NCBI GenBank assembly: GCA_017475185.1
Contig: JAFVGB010000012.1
Coordinates: 1-64,000 of the forward strand
Direction: 5' to 3'
DNA length: 64,000 nucleotides
DNA from: Clostridia bacterium
GTDB lineage: Bacteria > Bacillota_A > Clostridia > TANB77 > CAG-508
Part shown: positions 8,360 through 16,793 of the stretch, in pieces
Layout: each line of letters begins with the position of its first letter
Numbering within the stretch: the first letter of the stretch is position 1
Translations under genes and position numbers: made by a program
Notes under the pieces: model-generated
The model's input: only the letters and a program-made list of their open reading frames with translations
Database searches by the model: none
Told to the model about the DNA's origin: nothing

Positions 8360-10552
8360 CTATTTAGCTACTTTATTATCTATATGTAAAACTCTTTCCT
8401 TAATCTCTTGTGTTCTACCCTTATTCCAGAAATTGCTTCCAATATAACCACATGTTCTTCTTGCAACATTTAATGTATCATGGTTTCTATTTCCACAATT
8501 TGGACAATACCATTCTAAATTATCATCTATTAATATTTCTCCTGTGTAACCACATTGTTGACAATAATCAGATTTTGTATTCATTTCTGCATACATGATA
8601 TTGTCATAGATAAATTTAATTACTCCAATAACTGCGTCTAAGTTGTCTTGTAAGTTAGCTGTTTCAACATATGAAATAGCGCCACCAGGACTTAATTTTT
8701 GGAAATCACTTTCTAATTTTAGTTTAGAGAAAGCATCAATTTCTTCAAATACAGGAACATGATATGAATTTGTAATGTATGATCTGTCTGTGATTCCTTT
8801 GATTTTTCCAAATCTTTGTTGTAAACATTTAGCAAATTTATATGTTGTAGATTCAATTGGTGTTCCATATACTGAATAATCAATATCTTCTTCTTCTTTC
8901 CATTTCTTAGTTGCATCATTCATGTGTTGCATTACTTGTAATCCGAATTCTTTTCCTTCTCCGTTATCTGTGTGTGAATGTCCTGTCATGTATTTAACAC
9001 ATTCATATAATCCAGCATATCCAAGTGAAATTGTTGAATATCCATGACGTAATAATTCGTGGATTGATTCACCTTTTCCTAATCTTGCTAATGCACCGTG
9101 TTGCCATAAGATTGGTGCAACATCACTTGTTACATTGCTTAATCTCTTATGTCTTATTTGAAGTGCTTTATGACAAAGCTCTAATCTTTCATCAAATATT
9201 TTCCAGAACGCATCCATATCTTTCTTAGAAGATAATGCAACATCAGGTAAGTTGATTGTAACAACACCTTGATTGAATCTTCCGTAATATTTGCCTTTTC
9301 CTTCAACATAATTTTTAGCTTTAGCAATATTTCCTAAACTCATTGTTCTATCAGGTGTTAAGAATGATCTACATCCCATACATGGATAGCAATCTCCATC
9401 TCCCATTTCATTTTTCTTTAATTCTTTCATTACTTTTTCTGAAATGTAATCTGGAACCATTCTCTTTGCTGTACATTTTGCTGCTAATTTTGTTAAATAC
9501 CAATATTTACTATTTTCATGAATATTATCTTCTTCAAGCACATATAGAAGTTTTGGGAACGCTGGTGTGATATATACACCTTTTTCATTTTTAAATCCTA
9601 AAATTCTTTGATTTAAAAATTCTTCTATAATCATTGCTAATTCGTCTTTATATTCATCTGTTTCTCCTAAATACATATTAACTGATAAGAAAGGAGCTTG
9701 TCCATTTGTATTTGTCATTGAATTTACTTGATAATTAAATGTTTGAACACCATCTGCTACTTCTTTTCTAGTATCCATTTCTGCTAACTTTTTGCAATCT
9801 TCTTCTTTTAGTTTGTAATTTTTATATTTTTCATAATATTTATCATAACTTGCTCTTACAAAAGGAGCCAAGTGTGTAAGTGATATTGTAGCTCCACCAT
9901 AACTTGAAGATGAAACAGCAAGTATAATTTGTGTTGCAATAGTAGCAGCAGTAATAAATCTATGTGGTTTTTCTATCATAACACCATTTATAATAGTTCC
10001 ATTTTGTAGCATATCGTCTAAATTTATTAATTCACAGTTGTGCAAAGCATTTTGTGCAAAATAATCAGCATCATGGAAGTGTATAATTCCTTCATCATGA
10101 GCTTTTACTATATCTTCTGGTAACAAAAATCTTCTTGTAATATCTGTACTTGTAATACCAGCTAAATAATCTCTTTGAGTTGTTACAACAGTTGCATTTT
10201 TGTTAGAGTTTTCACTATTCCAATATTCGCTTTCACCTTCAATTAATTCTTTAATTGATTGATCTGTTGTGTTGGCTTTTCTAACCAATTCTCTTGTGTA
10301 TCTGTATGTGATATATCTTTTTGCTAATTGATATTTATCGAATTCCATTAACTTTTCTTCGATTATATCTTGTATATCTTCAACCAATATACGTTTTTTA
10401 TTTAAATCCTCAATATATTGGATAATTTCTTCAATTTCTTCTTTTGTAGCTTTTTCTTTACCTCTAACTTCAGTATTTGCCTTTTGTATAGCTGTTCTAA
10501 TTTTTTCTGGATCGTAGTCCACAATATGTCCATCTCTTTTTACAATTTTCAT
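8360..10552 (-). CDS. nrdD: Anaerobic ribonucleoside-triphosphate reductase
   Basis: NrdD makes deoxynucleoside triphosphates without oxygen using a glycyl radical. An ATP-cone allosteric domain covers about residues 3-92. The central part is the ten-stranded barrel. Near the C terminus lie four zinc-site cysteines (CQQC and CPNC) followed by the glycyl radical loop RRTCGYIGSNFW. I start at 10552 (MKIVKRDG, 730 residues) after AAAGGGGAA. The upstream promoter shares its -35 box with the divergent Crp/Fnr gene, which suggests direct control by that regulator. Confidence 0.96.
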   Translation of the reverse strand: MKIVKRDGHIVDYDPEKIRTAIQKANTEVRGKEKATKEEIEEIIQYIEDLNKKRILVEDIQDIIEEKLMEFDKYQLAKRYITYRYTRELVRKANTTDQSIKELIEGESEYWNSENSNKNATVVTTQRDYLAGITSTDITRRFLLPEDIVKAHDEGIIHFHDADYFAQNALHNCELINLDDMLQNGTIINGVMIEKPHRFITAATIATQIILAVSSSSYGGATISLTHLAPFVRASYDKYYEKYKNYKLKEEDCKKLAEMDTRKEVADGVQTFNYQVNSMTNTNGQAPFLSVNMYLGETDEYKDELAMIIEEFLNQRILGFKNEKGVYITPAFPKLLYVLEEDNIHENSKYWYLTKLAAKCTAKRMVPDYISEKVMKELKKNEMGDGDCYPCMGCRSFLTPDRTMSLGNIAKAKNYVEGKGKYYGRFNQGVVTINLPDVALSSKKDMDAFWKIFDERLELCHKALQIRHKRLSNVTSDVAPILWQHGALARLGKGESIHELLRHGYSTISLGYAGLYECVKYMTGHSHTDNGEGKEFGLQVMQHMNDATKKWKEEEDIDYSVYGTPIESTTYKFAKCLQQRFGKIKGITDRSYITNSYHVPVFEEIDAFSKLKLESDFQKLSPGGAISYVETANLQDNLDAVIGVIKFIYDNIMYAEMNTKSDYCQQCGYTGEILIDDNLEWYCPNCGNRNHDTLNVARRTCGYIGSNFWNKGRTQEIKERVLHIDNKVAK

Positions 10553-10637
10553 TTCTTTAGTTCCCCTTTCTTCCACACAACTTTTGTCTTTTTTTAAGAA
10601 ATTTTTCTTTTTCTTTACGAGTAAATTCTACCAATAA

Positions 10638-10689
10638 ATCATAAATATAAAAAGTTGCACTTGCAACTTTTTGAAAATTTTGTTAAAAT
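10638..10689. promoter_or_regulatory. Divergent promoters sharing one -35 hexamer, with operator palindrome
   Basis: The self-complementary hexamer TTGCAA at 10661-10666 serves both directions. Rightward it is followed after 17 nt by TAAAAT (10684-10689). Leftward it is followed after 17 nt by TATGAT (10638-10643). It lies within the 24-nt palindrome AAAAAGTTGC-ACTT-GCAACTTTTT at 10649-10672. A protein on this palindrome would affect nrdD and the regulator gene together. Confidence 0.65.
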
Positions 10690-10705
10690 GTTTTTGGTGA
10701 TGCTT

Positions 10706-11344
10706 ATGAATAGCCCTTTTACTGATTTATCAAGGGTTCAGACAGCCAGACTGTTTGAGTTGCTAGATGTTCACATCTACAAATATAATAAAAATGAAGA
10801 GGTTCTACCAACCATCAAAAACAGTAATATCATAGGAGTTGTGATGGAAGGTTCCATTCAAATTAGTTATATTGAATATAATGGAAATGAAATTATAATG
10901 GAAAATTTAAATAAAGATGATGTATTTGGTACAAATTTTTCGTCTATTAGTAATGACAATTGTGAAATTATTGCAAAAGAAAATACAGAAGTTTTAGTAA
11001 TAGACTATGTCAAACTAATGAATCCAAAGAATTTAAAATATCCTTATTTTAATATTTTTTTCAGAAGTTTATTTGATACAATAAATAACAAATTTAGAGG
11101 TAATACAGAGCGTATGAGAATTTTGGAAAAAAAACAAATACGCGAGAGATTACTCGAATATTTTGAAATTGAACGTAAAAAAACACGTTCTAGATATATA
11201 TATTTACCATTTGCCTTAAAAGATTTAGCTGACTATATATCGGTAAACAGATCTGCAATGTTTAGAGAATTAAAACATTTAAAAGAAGAAAAACTCATTG
11301 AAATTAATGACAAGAGAATAACGTTGTTGTATAAATATCTATAA
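10706..11344 (+). CDS. Crp/Fnr-family transcriptional regulator
   Basis: About 212 residues with an N-terminal cyclic-nucleotide-type beta barrel (roughly residues 20-115, including VVMEGSIQISYIEYNGNE) and a C-terminal winged helix with DLADYISVNRSAMFRELKHL as recognition helix-turn-helix. No FNR-type cysteine cluster is visible, so the signal is unknown. I chose ATG 10706 with GGTGATG upstream; the longer frame from 10655 begins inside the operator. It diverges from nrdD and shares its promoter region, so it likely regulates nrdDG and itself. Confidence 0.85.
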   Translation: MNSPFTDLSRVQTARLFELLDVHIYKYNKNEEVLPTIKNSNIIGVVMEGSIQISYIEYNGNEIIMENLNKDDVFGTNFSSISNDNCEIIAKENTEVLVIDYVKLMNPKNLKYPYFNIFFRSLFDTINNKFRGNTERMRILEKKQIRERLLEYFEIERKKTRSRYIYLPFALKDLADYISVNRSAMFRELKHLKEEKLIEINDKRITLLYKYL

Positions 11345-11348
11345 ATAA

Positions 11349-11639
11349 GGACGATAAAAAAAATTGAAAATACCACACCGAAACAGTTGAGCTATGTCGA
11401 AAAAAGGATGTAGAGGGCTAATATATTAAAATGAAGCACGGGTGCGCAGTTGGCAAGGTTTGTGAAAAGCAGTAAAAGGAACTAACTAAATAAAAACTTT
11501 TCGTTCGTTATAGTTTCTTTTACCTTTTAACAAAGCCGAGCCAGCAAACCTGCTGAATTTAATATATTAGCCCTCTACATCTTTTTTTCGACATAGTTCA
11601 ACTGTTTCGGTGTGGTATTTTCAACTTTTTTATTCGTCC
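11349..11639. repeat. Second long inverted repeat (80-nt arms)
   Basis: Arms 11349-11428 and 11560-11639 are complementary over about 80 nt with only a few mismatches, mostly ones that would still form G-U pairs on one strand. Inner pairing continues imperfectly (for example 11468-11486 with 11508-11525). It fills the gap between two convergent genes and contains no reading frame. Its sequence differs from the 8108-8347 element, but the architecture is the same, including an asymmetric GCGCAGTTGGC segment. Confidence 0.8.
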
Positions 11640-11657
11640 CAATTTCTATGATCCTAA

Positions 11658-13145
11658 TTATTCAAAATCTATACTTCTTCCTTCTTTTTTCAAAATTCTT
11701 TGAATTGCAAATTTTCCTGATATAGCTGCAATTGGTAATCCTCCAGGACTCATAATCCATTGACCAGCAATATAGAAATTGTTTAAATTCTTAATAGTAC
11801 CTTTGCATGTTAATTTTGGTGCTGTCGTTGTAGTAACAAAGCTCATATATGCACCATGATAAGCATTACAATATCTTTCATAAGTAATTGGTGTCCAACT
11901 ATCTAATAATTCTATTTGACCTTCAAGTTCAGGGAATGCTTTTATAATTCTATTTGTTACCTTACGAACAAGATCTTCTTTTACTTTTTTGTATTCTTCT
12001 TCATCTAAACTTTTCCAGAACAAGAAATCATTATCTGTTTGTGGAACATTCATTTGAAGAACAGTTTTTCCTTCTGGTGCAAATGATTTATCATATGCAT
12101 AATTTTTTATATAAATACGATCAACTAAACGATTTCCAATGTAAAATGGTTCACAATCAAAGAATGTAGTATCTCCTTGTGAGAAGTCTGCATTTATAGC
12201 ATATGCTGCTTGGAAACCACTTGTTGTTGGATATCCCTCTGAATTTTCATACGCTCTTTTCCATTTTTTAGGCATATATGACTCATCTATTAATTTACCA
12301 TACAAAAATCTTGTATCAACTGCTGAAATTATTTCATCACCTTTAATAATTTCTCCATTTTCTAATTCAATTCCAACTGCTGTTTTGTTCTCTATAATTA
12401 TTTTATTTACAGGTGTATTAGTAAATAATTTCCCTCCCATTTCTTTGAATTTCTTTACAATTCTTAAAGTCATAGCTAATGAACCTCCCATTGGGATATC
12501 TCCATTTCCACTTGTCATTGTTCCATATGAAACTAAGAATGAGTATGCAGTATAATCAGCTGGAAGATAATCTGTCATTAATTTCTTTAATACTGGTGAT
12601 TTAAATCTCTCAGCTAAATCTTTTAAATTTATTTTTCCATATTCTTTCATTACTTTAGGCATATTGGCCATTCTTTTTCCCATTGATATATAATCCTTTA
12701 TTTTCATCATATCCATTGGTTTTTCAGCTGGAATTGTACATTCTTCAGCATATTTAACATATTCAATAAATTTGCTTATTTCAGCTTCATCTTCCGGAGA
12801 TAATTCAATTAACTCTTTTTTAGTTCTTTCTAAGTCATTCCATAATGTTGCTTCTTTTCCTTCATAACAACTAGAATAAAATTTGTCAACTTTTGCATAT
12901 TCTGTGTTTTCATCTAATGCTCCCATATCATTCCATACTTTCCACATTGATGTTTTTGAATCTGTTCCTGTAAGCCAGTGAATACAGTTATCTATGTGAT
13001 ATCCTTTACGATTCCATCCCATACATTCTCCACCTGCTAATGGATTTTTTTCGTATATTTCTGCTTCATATCCTGCTTTTAATGCATAAATTCCTGCTGA
13101 TAGCCCAGCAATTCCTCCACCAATTATTATTACTTTCTTTTTCAT
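11658..13145 (-). CDS. FAD-dependent oxidoreductase, phytoene desaturase-like
   Basis: The 495-residue protein opens with the dinucleotide-binding motif IIIGGGIAGLSAG and a glutamate-ended second strand (EIYEKN). It ends with the FAD-binding IAGQWIMSPGGLP segment typical of the CrtI/carotenoid isomerase/retinol saturase group. Substrates of such gut bacterial homologues are mostly unknown, and no carotenoid genes are nearby. Start 13145 is chosen for GAGGAG. It follows the TetR gene by 2 nt and is certainly co-transcribed and likely repressed by it. Confidence 0.85.
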   Translation of the reverse strand: MKKKVIIIGGGIAGLSAGIYALKAGYEAEIYEKNPLAGGECMGWNRKGYHIDNCIHWLTGTDSKTSMWKVWNDMGALDENTEYAKVDKFYSSCYEGKEATLWNDLERTKKELIELSPEDEAEISKFIEYVKYAEECTIPAEKPMDMMKIKDYISMGKRMANMPKVMKEYGKINLKDLAERFKSPVLKKLMTDYLPADYTAYSFLVSYGTMTSGNGDIPMGGSLAMTLRIVKKFKEMGGKLFTNTPVNKIIIENKTAVGIELENGEIIKGDEIISAVDTRFLYGKLIDESYMPKKWKRAYENSEGYPTTSGFQAAYAINADFSQGDTTFFDCEPFYIGNRLVDRIYIKNYAYDKSFAPEGKTVLQMNVPQTDNDFLFWKSLDEEEYKKVKEDLVRKVTNRIIKAFPELEGQIELLDSWTPITYERYCNAYHGAYMSFVTTTTAPKLTCKGTIKNLNNFYIAGQWIMSPGGLPIAAISGKFAIQRILKKEGRSIDFE

Positions 13146-13147
13146 AT

Positions 13148-13720
13148 TTATTTTTCTCCTCTCAATATATCTAATATCCAATCAATTTCAGGAAGTTCCA
13201 TTTCTGGTGATATTGCATATTTTTCCATTAATCCTTGAACACTACACCAAAATGCTATTGATAGGCTCATTGGATCACCTTTTCTTATATTTCCTGTTTT
13301 TTGTCCTTCTTCTATTATTTTACTTGACAATTCAATTTGATTAACTGATAGCGCTAATTTTCTTATTTCTTCTGGGATTCCTGGTTTCTGTGCTTGTGAC
13401 ATCAGCACAAACATTTGGTAAATCCATGGTTGTTCAGCTGCTGTTGCAAATAAACCTTTTAAGAAAGTTTCAAAATATTGTATAGGTTCTTTATATTCAA
13501 TTTTTTGTGGAGATTTGCTTCCTTCAAGCCCCATTTGAACTAATTCATAATATAGTTGTTCTTTTGATTCGTAATAATGGAATAATAAACCAACACTAAT
13601 ATTTAAACTTGTTGCTATATCTGTAATTTTAGTTTCAGAATAACCTTTTATAACAAAAAGCTCTAATGCTTTATATAAAATTTGTTTTTTTCTGTTTTCC
13701 TTTTGTTCTTTCCTTGTCAT
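13148..13720 (-). CDS. TetR/AcrR-family repressor
   Basis: A 190-residue regulator with the TetR N-terminal helix-turn-helix (ILYKALELFVIKGYSETKIT, then DIATSLNISVGLLFHYYESK) and a divergent ligand-binding C-terminal domain. GGAGGCG precedes the ATG. Tandem operator-like palindromes cover the start of its transcript, so autorepression of the TetR-desaturase operon is likely. The ligand is unknown. Confidence 0.9.
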   Translation of the reverse strand: MTRKEQKENRKKQILYKALELFVIKGYSETKITDIATSLNISVGLLFHYYESKEQLYYELVQMGLEGSKSPQKIEYKEPIQYFETFLKGLFATAAEQPWIYQMFVLMSQAQKPGIPEEIRKLALSVNQIELSSKIIEEGQKTGNIRKGDPMSLSIAFWCSVQGLMEKYAISPEMELPEIDWILDILRGEK

Positions 13721-13741
13721 TTTTCTGCGCCTCCTTTTTGG

Positions 13742-13799
13742 TTGAATATTTATTCAATGAATTTATATTCAGTTTACAACGTTTTATTTCTTTTGTCAA
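13742..13799 (-). promoter_or_regulatory. tetR operon promoter and tandem operators
   Basis: TTGACA (13794-13799), a 17-nt spacer and TAAACT (13771-13776) form the minus-strand promoter. Immediately downstream are TGAATTTATATTCA (13758-13771) and TTGAATATTTATTCAA (13742-13757), two palindromes sharing TGAAT/ATTCA half-sites and placed where a repressor would block transcription. Confidence 0.7.
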
Positions 13800-13823
13800 T
13801 ACCTATTTAAAAAAAATTATAAA

Positions 13824-13854
13824 AAAGCAAATGATTTATATTATCATTTGCTTT
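13824..13854 (-). terminator. Terminator of the guaD-side operon
   Basis: AAAGCAAATGAT and ATCATTTGCTTT form a 12-bp stem followed by TTTTTTATAA on the minus strand. Confidence 0.75.
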
Positions 13855-13878
13855 CTTTCATATTTAATTATCATTCTA

Positions 13879-14361
13879 TTAATATAAAGTTTTATCTTTC
13901 TTATCTAAAAACTCATTAAATGTCTTTATTGTTTCATTCCTATCTAATTCTTTTAATTCTAAAACATCGTCATTACCATTTTCTTTAGCTAGTTGATTTA
14001 TATAATTATATATAAAATCATCTCTAAATCCAATGTTAGCAGCATCTTCTTTTCTGTTTCCATAATAAACATGTTTCATATTTGACCAAATAATTGCAGA
14101 TAAACACATTGGGCAAGGATAACATGATGTATATATTTCACAATCACTTAAATCATATGAATTAATATTTTTACATGCATCTCTAATTGCCATTATTTCT
14201 GCATGTGCAGTTGGATCATTGTTTTTCAAAACATGATTTGAACCTCTACCTATTATCTCTCCATTTTTCACAATACATGCTCCAAAAGGCCCCCCTACGT
14301 TTGTTTTTAAATTATCATCTGATAATTCTTTTGCTATTTTCATATATGTATTCATTTGCAT
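13879..14361 (-). CDS. guaD: Guanine deaminase-like nucleoside deaminase
   Basis: A 160-residue zinc-dependent cytidine-deaminase-fold protein. The catalytic motifs are HAEIMAIRDAC (zinc ligand and proton shuttle) and PCPMC (two cysteine ligands). The segments GGPFGACIVKNGE, NDPTAHAE and GFRDDFIYN resemble Bacillus GuaD, which converts guanine to xanthine, more than tRNA deaminase TadA. It follows the alkD-like gene by 14 nt in the same direction. Confidence 0.8.
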   Translation of the reverse strand: MQMNTYMKIAKELSDDNLKTNVGGPFGACIVKNGEIIGRGSNHVLKNNDPTAHAEIMAIRDACKNINSYDLSDCEIYTSCYPCPMCLSAIIWSNMKHVYYGNRKEDAANIGFRDDFIYNYINQLAKENGNDDVLELKELDRNETIKTFNEFLDKKDKTLY

Positions 14362-14375
14362 ACCTTCCTCTCTTT

Positions 14376-15122
14376 TTATTTTTTTCTTAAAGTGTTTAAA
14401 TATTCTTTTTCTTCTTTGCTTACTCTGTAAGAATCATGTATTTTGCTGATAGCTTTATTATGAGTAAATTTGTTTAAATTGTTTTTTTGTATAAATGTTT
14501 TTGTTTCTTTTGGAAACTTAATATACATTTCGCATAAAAGCCAAGCTACAGCCATGTTTATATAGAATTTATCACTTTCTATTTCATTCAATGTATCAAA
14601 TATATTTTCTAAATTCTTTTTGTTTATAAAATGGTCTAATATCATTACAAGTCCTATTCGTGATATAAATTCTTTTTTGTTTAATGACATCTTTACCGCT
14701 TCTTTAAAATATTTTTCTTCATGTTTTTCCACTATTTTTATTGCGCTACAAAAAGTATCGCATAATGCCCAGTTATCTATTTTGTTTATATATTCTTTGA
14801 AATATTTATTAAATAATTCTTCATCTTTAATATGTGAAATTACTAAACCTTGTATCATTATTTCTTCATAATAATTGTCCTTTGCGTATTTTAAGAATTC
14901 TTCTATATTTGTTTTTGCAATTTCTTTTGCTATTTTTCTCATAATTGGAACTCTAATTCCTATCATTTCATACTTTGAATTTAATACTAATGAACTATGG
15001 AATTCTCTGTATTTTTCATCTTTTTTAGTTATTAAGTATTGTAGAAAAGATTGATATGTTTTGGTGCTCCATTTCGTTGGTTGTATTATATTTGTGTTTG
15101 TTATTTTAGTTTTCTCTTTCAT
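14376..15122 (-). CDS. DNA alkylation repair protein, AlkD-like
   Basis: The 248-residue, helix-rich protein matches the AlkD/DNA alkylation repair family of HEAT-like repeat glycosylases that excise alkylated bases (EMIGIRVPIMRKIAKEIAK, then EEIMIQGLVI and DNWALCDTFCSAI). It probably acts on N3- or N7-alkyl purines. It is the upstream gene of the pair with guaD. Confidence 0.85.
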   Translation of the reverse strand: MKEKTKITNTNIIQPTKWSTKTYQSFLQYLITKKDEKYREFHSSLVLNSKYEMIGIRVPIMRKIAKEIAKTNIEEFLKYAKDNYYEEIMIQGLVISHIKDEELFNKYFKEYINKIDNWALCDTFCSAIKIVEKHEEKYFKEAVKMSLNKKEFISRIGLVMILDHFINKKNLENIFDTLNEIESDKFYINMAVAWLLCEMYIKFPKETKTFIQKNNLNKFTHNKAISKIHDSYRVSKEEKEYLNTLRKK

Positions 15123-15218
15123 TTTATTCTCACCTTCAAATTACTATTTTCTCGTTTCAATAATATCATAAAGATATGTAACCTTTCAACCGTTAACATT
15201 AATTTTCGCCAATATTAA

Positions 15219-15251
15219 AAACTTGAGGTTCCAATTTAGAACCTCAAGTTT
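15219..15251 (-). terminator. Terminator after the 15263-15748 gene
   Basis: AAACTTGAGGTTC and GAACCTCAAGTTT form a perfect 13-bp stem with a 7-nt loop and T-rich tail on the minus strand. Confidence 0.8.
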
Positions 15252-15262
15252 ATTTTTTATTT

Positions 15263-15748
15263 TTATAATAATGAAACTACGATACCAACTATCAAACATG
15301 CCAATAATCCTAGTATTTCCCCAATTATAGAGCCTTTAATATGAAACCAATAATTATGATATTCTTCTACCATATCTTCTGTTCCTTTAAGTATAAACTG
15401 TTTGCTATGGCAAAACCATATACAATCTAAAACTATTGCATCATACCAATTTATAATAGACCATATAATAAATGAATACTTAAACCCATCTAAAAAAGTG
15501 TTATATCCGTTTATATATTTCATGATTAAACTTATAATAATAACAATAATTAACGAAGCAACTAATTTAACAGATATTTTCTTTTTTTGTGTTGGTATTT
15601 TATCCTTATACTGCTCTAATGATTTAACTCTTTCTTGTATTTTAGGTGGATAGTTATATAGTTCCTTTATTGGATTTCTTGACATTTTATATACCAGTAT
15701 TGTAAAGAGTAAACCTAATACAACTGTTTCAATAATAATTATATTCAT
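15263..15748 (-). CDS. Predicted membrane protein of unknown function
   Basis: 161 residues with hydrophobic segments at about 2-20, 63-82, 90-110 and 138-160. A cytoplasmic loop is rich in lysine (KIPTQKKKIS), and there is a central Trp/Tyr-rich segment. I do not recognise the family. It is the last gene before a strong terminator and follows nrdI by about 30 nt, so the two may be co-transcribed. Confidence 0.65.
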   Translation of the reverse strand: MNIIIIETVVLGLLFTILVYKMSRNPIKELYNYPPKIQERVKSLEQYKDKIPTQKKKISVKLVASLIIVIIISLIMKYINGYNTFLDGFKYSFIIWSIINWYDAIVLDCIWFCHSKQFILKGTEDMVEEYHNYWFHIKGSIIGEILGLLACLIVGIVVSLL

Positions 15749-15779
15749 ATATTAATCTCCTGCATAAAAAATTTTAATA

Positions 15780-16127
15780 CTAAATAATTTCTTTTATTTT
15801 TTTAATATCTTCATCTGTTCCTTCATCTTCAAATTTATATAAAAATGGTACATTGTATTGTTCACTAATCACCTTTCCTGCTGCACAATAAGCTTCTCCG
15901 TATCCTGTATTTCCACTTGCGATAACACCTTTTAAATATTCAGAGTTGTCCTTTAAAAATTCCTCTACTTCTGAAGGAACATCTCCATATCCATCCGTAT
16001 ATGTAATTAATATATAATCTTCAGACATTTTATCTATGCCCTCACTAATTTTTATTGCATCAGTAATTCCTAACCTTTCTATTACTGATTGAACATTACC
16101 TGTTCTTGATGTATAAACTATTTTCAT
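15780..16127 (-). CDS. nrdI: NrdI-like flavodoxin
   Basis: 115 residues with the FMN-binding phosphate loop TSRTGNVQ and the later segments TYTDGYGDVP and ASGNTGYGE that mark NrdI. In class Ib reductases NrdI supplies the oxidant to build the NrdF dimanganese cofactor. No nrdE or nrdF is in the window, so the partner is elsewhere or the protein serves another flavodoxin role. The site AAAGGAGG is strong. Confidence 0.8.
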   Translation of the reverse strand: MKIVYTSRTGNVQSVIERLGITDAIKISEGIDKMSEDYILITYTDGYGDVPSEVEEFLKDNSEYLKGVIASGNTGYGEAYCAAGKVISEQYNVPFLYKFEDEGTDEDIKKIKEII

Positions 16128-16230
16128 AAAAAACCTCCTTATGTTTAATTTTTACAATGCTATTATATAAATCCTATTCCGAAAAAGTCAATAGGATATG
16201 AAAAATATTTCATATTTTTAAATAATAAAA

Positions 16231-16257
16231 GTTCGCACTTGAAGCTCAAATGCGAAC
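16231..16257 (-). terminator. Terminator of the zinc operon
   Basis: GTTCGCACTTGAAG pairs with its near complement ending at 16257, followed by TTTTATT on the minus strand, just after the last gene of the znu operon. Confidence 0.75.
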
Positions 16258-16283
16258 CAAATTTTTCTATAGATTTATTACTT

Positions 16284-16778
16284 TTAATTAGTAACAAAAG
16301 TTACTCCCTCTTCTTTCTGTTCCATTGAAGTTACATTAACAATAGGATTATAGCCGTTCTGCCATTTCTCTTTATCAATAACTCCCAGTATTTCAACCCA
16401 AGTATTATGAGGAGGATATTCTCCATCATATTTTATATCTAGTCCCGCCAAACCATCGTTTCCACAACACCCTGGTGAATTTCTAACAACAGCATAGCAT
16501 TTTTTCCCATCCATATCATACTCATATATCAAGCCTTGCATTTTTATAGTTTTTCCTAAATACGAATCAAGATTATAATAAATATCATTTGTTGCATTTA
16601 TAAAATATTCATCTTTAATTTCTATAATCTCATCTTTAGATGTCTCTCTATTTTCTTGTACTTTTTCATTTATAGCATTTTGTTCAGCTGATTTATTTCT
16701 AACTTTTACCACTGCAAATACAATGATACCGACAAATGCAATTAATAATAATACCATGCATATTTTCTTTATATTCAT
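16284..16778 (-). CDS. DUF1980/TIGR03943-like membrane-anchored protein of the zinc operon
   Basis: 164 residues: one N-terminal membrane anchor (about 6-26), a charged linker, then an extracytoplasmic domain containing NSPGCCGNDGLAGLDI and GVIDKEKW, typical of the C-terminal half of the TIGR03943 (YcgQ-like) family. Full family members also have an N-terminal membrane domain that is absent here. The paired cysteines could bind metal. It is the last gene of the operon, 15 nt after znuB, which suggests a role in zinc handling. Confidence 0.7.
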   Translation of the reverse strand: MNIKKICMVLLLIAFVGIIVFAVVKVRNKSAEQNAINEKVQENRETSKDEIIEIKDEYFINATNDIYYNLDSYLGKTIKMQGLIYEYDMDGKKCYAVVRNSPGCCGNDGLAGLDIKYDGEYPPHNTWVEILGVIDKEKWQNGYNPIVNVTSMEQKEEGVTFVTN

Positions 16779-16793
16779 TTTATCATCACTCTC

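Noticed and set aside
8108..11639. The two long inverted repeats as ends of one composite transposon carrying nrdD
   Set aside because: Their arms are unrelated in sequence and each element is complete in itself, with no transposase between them.
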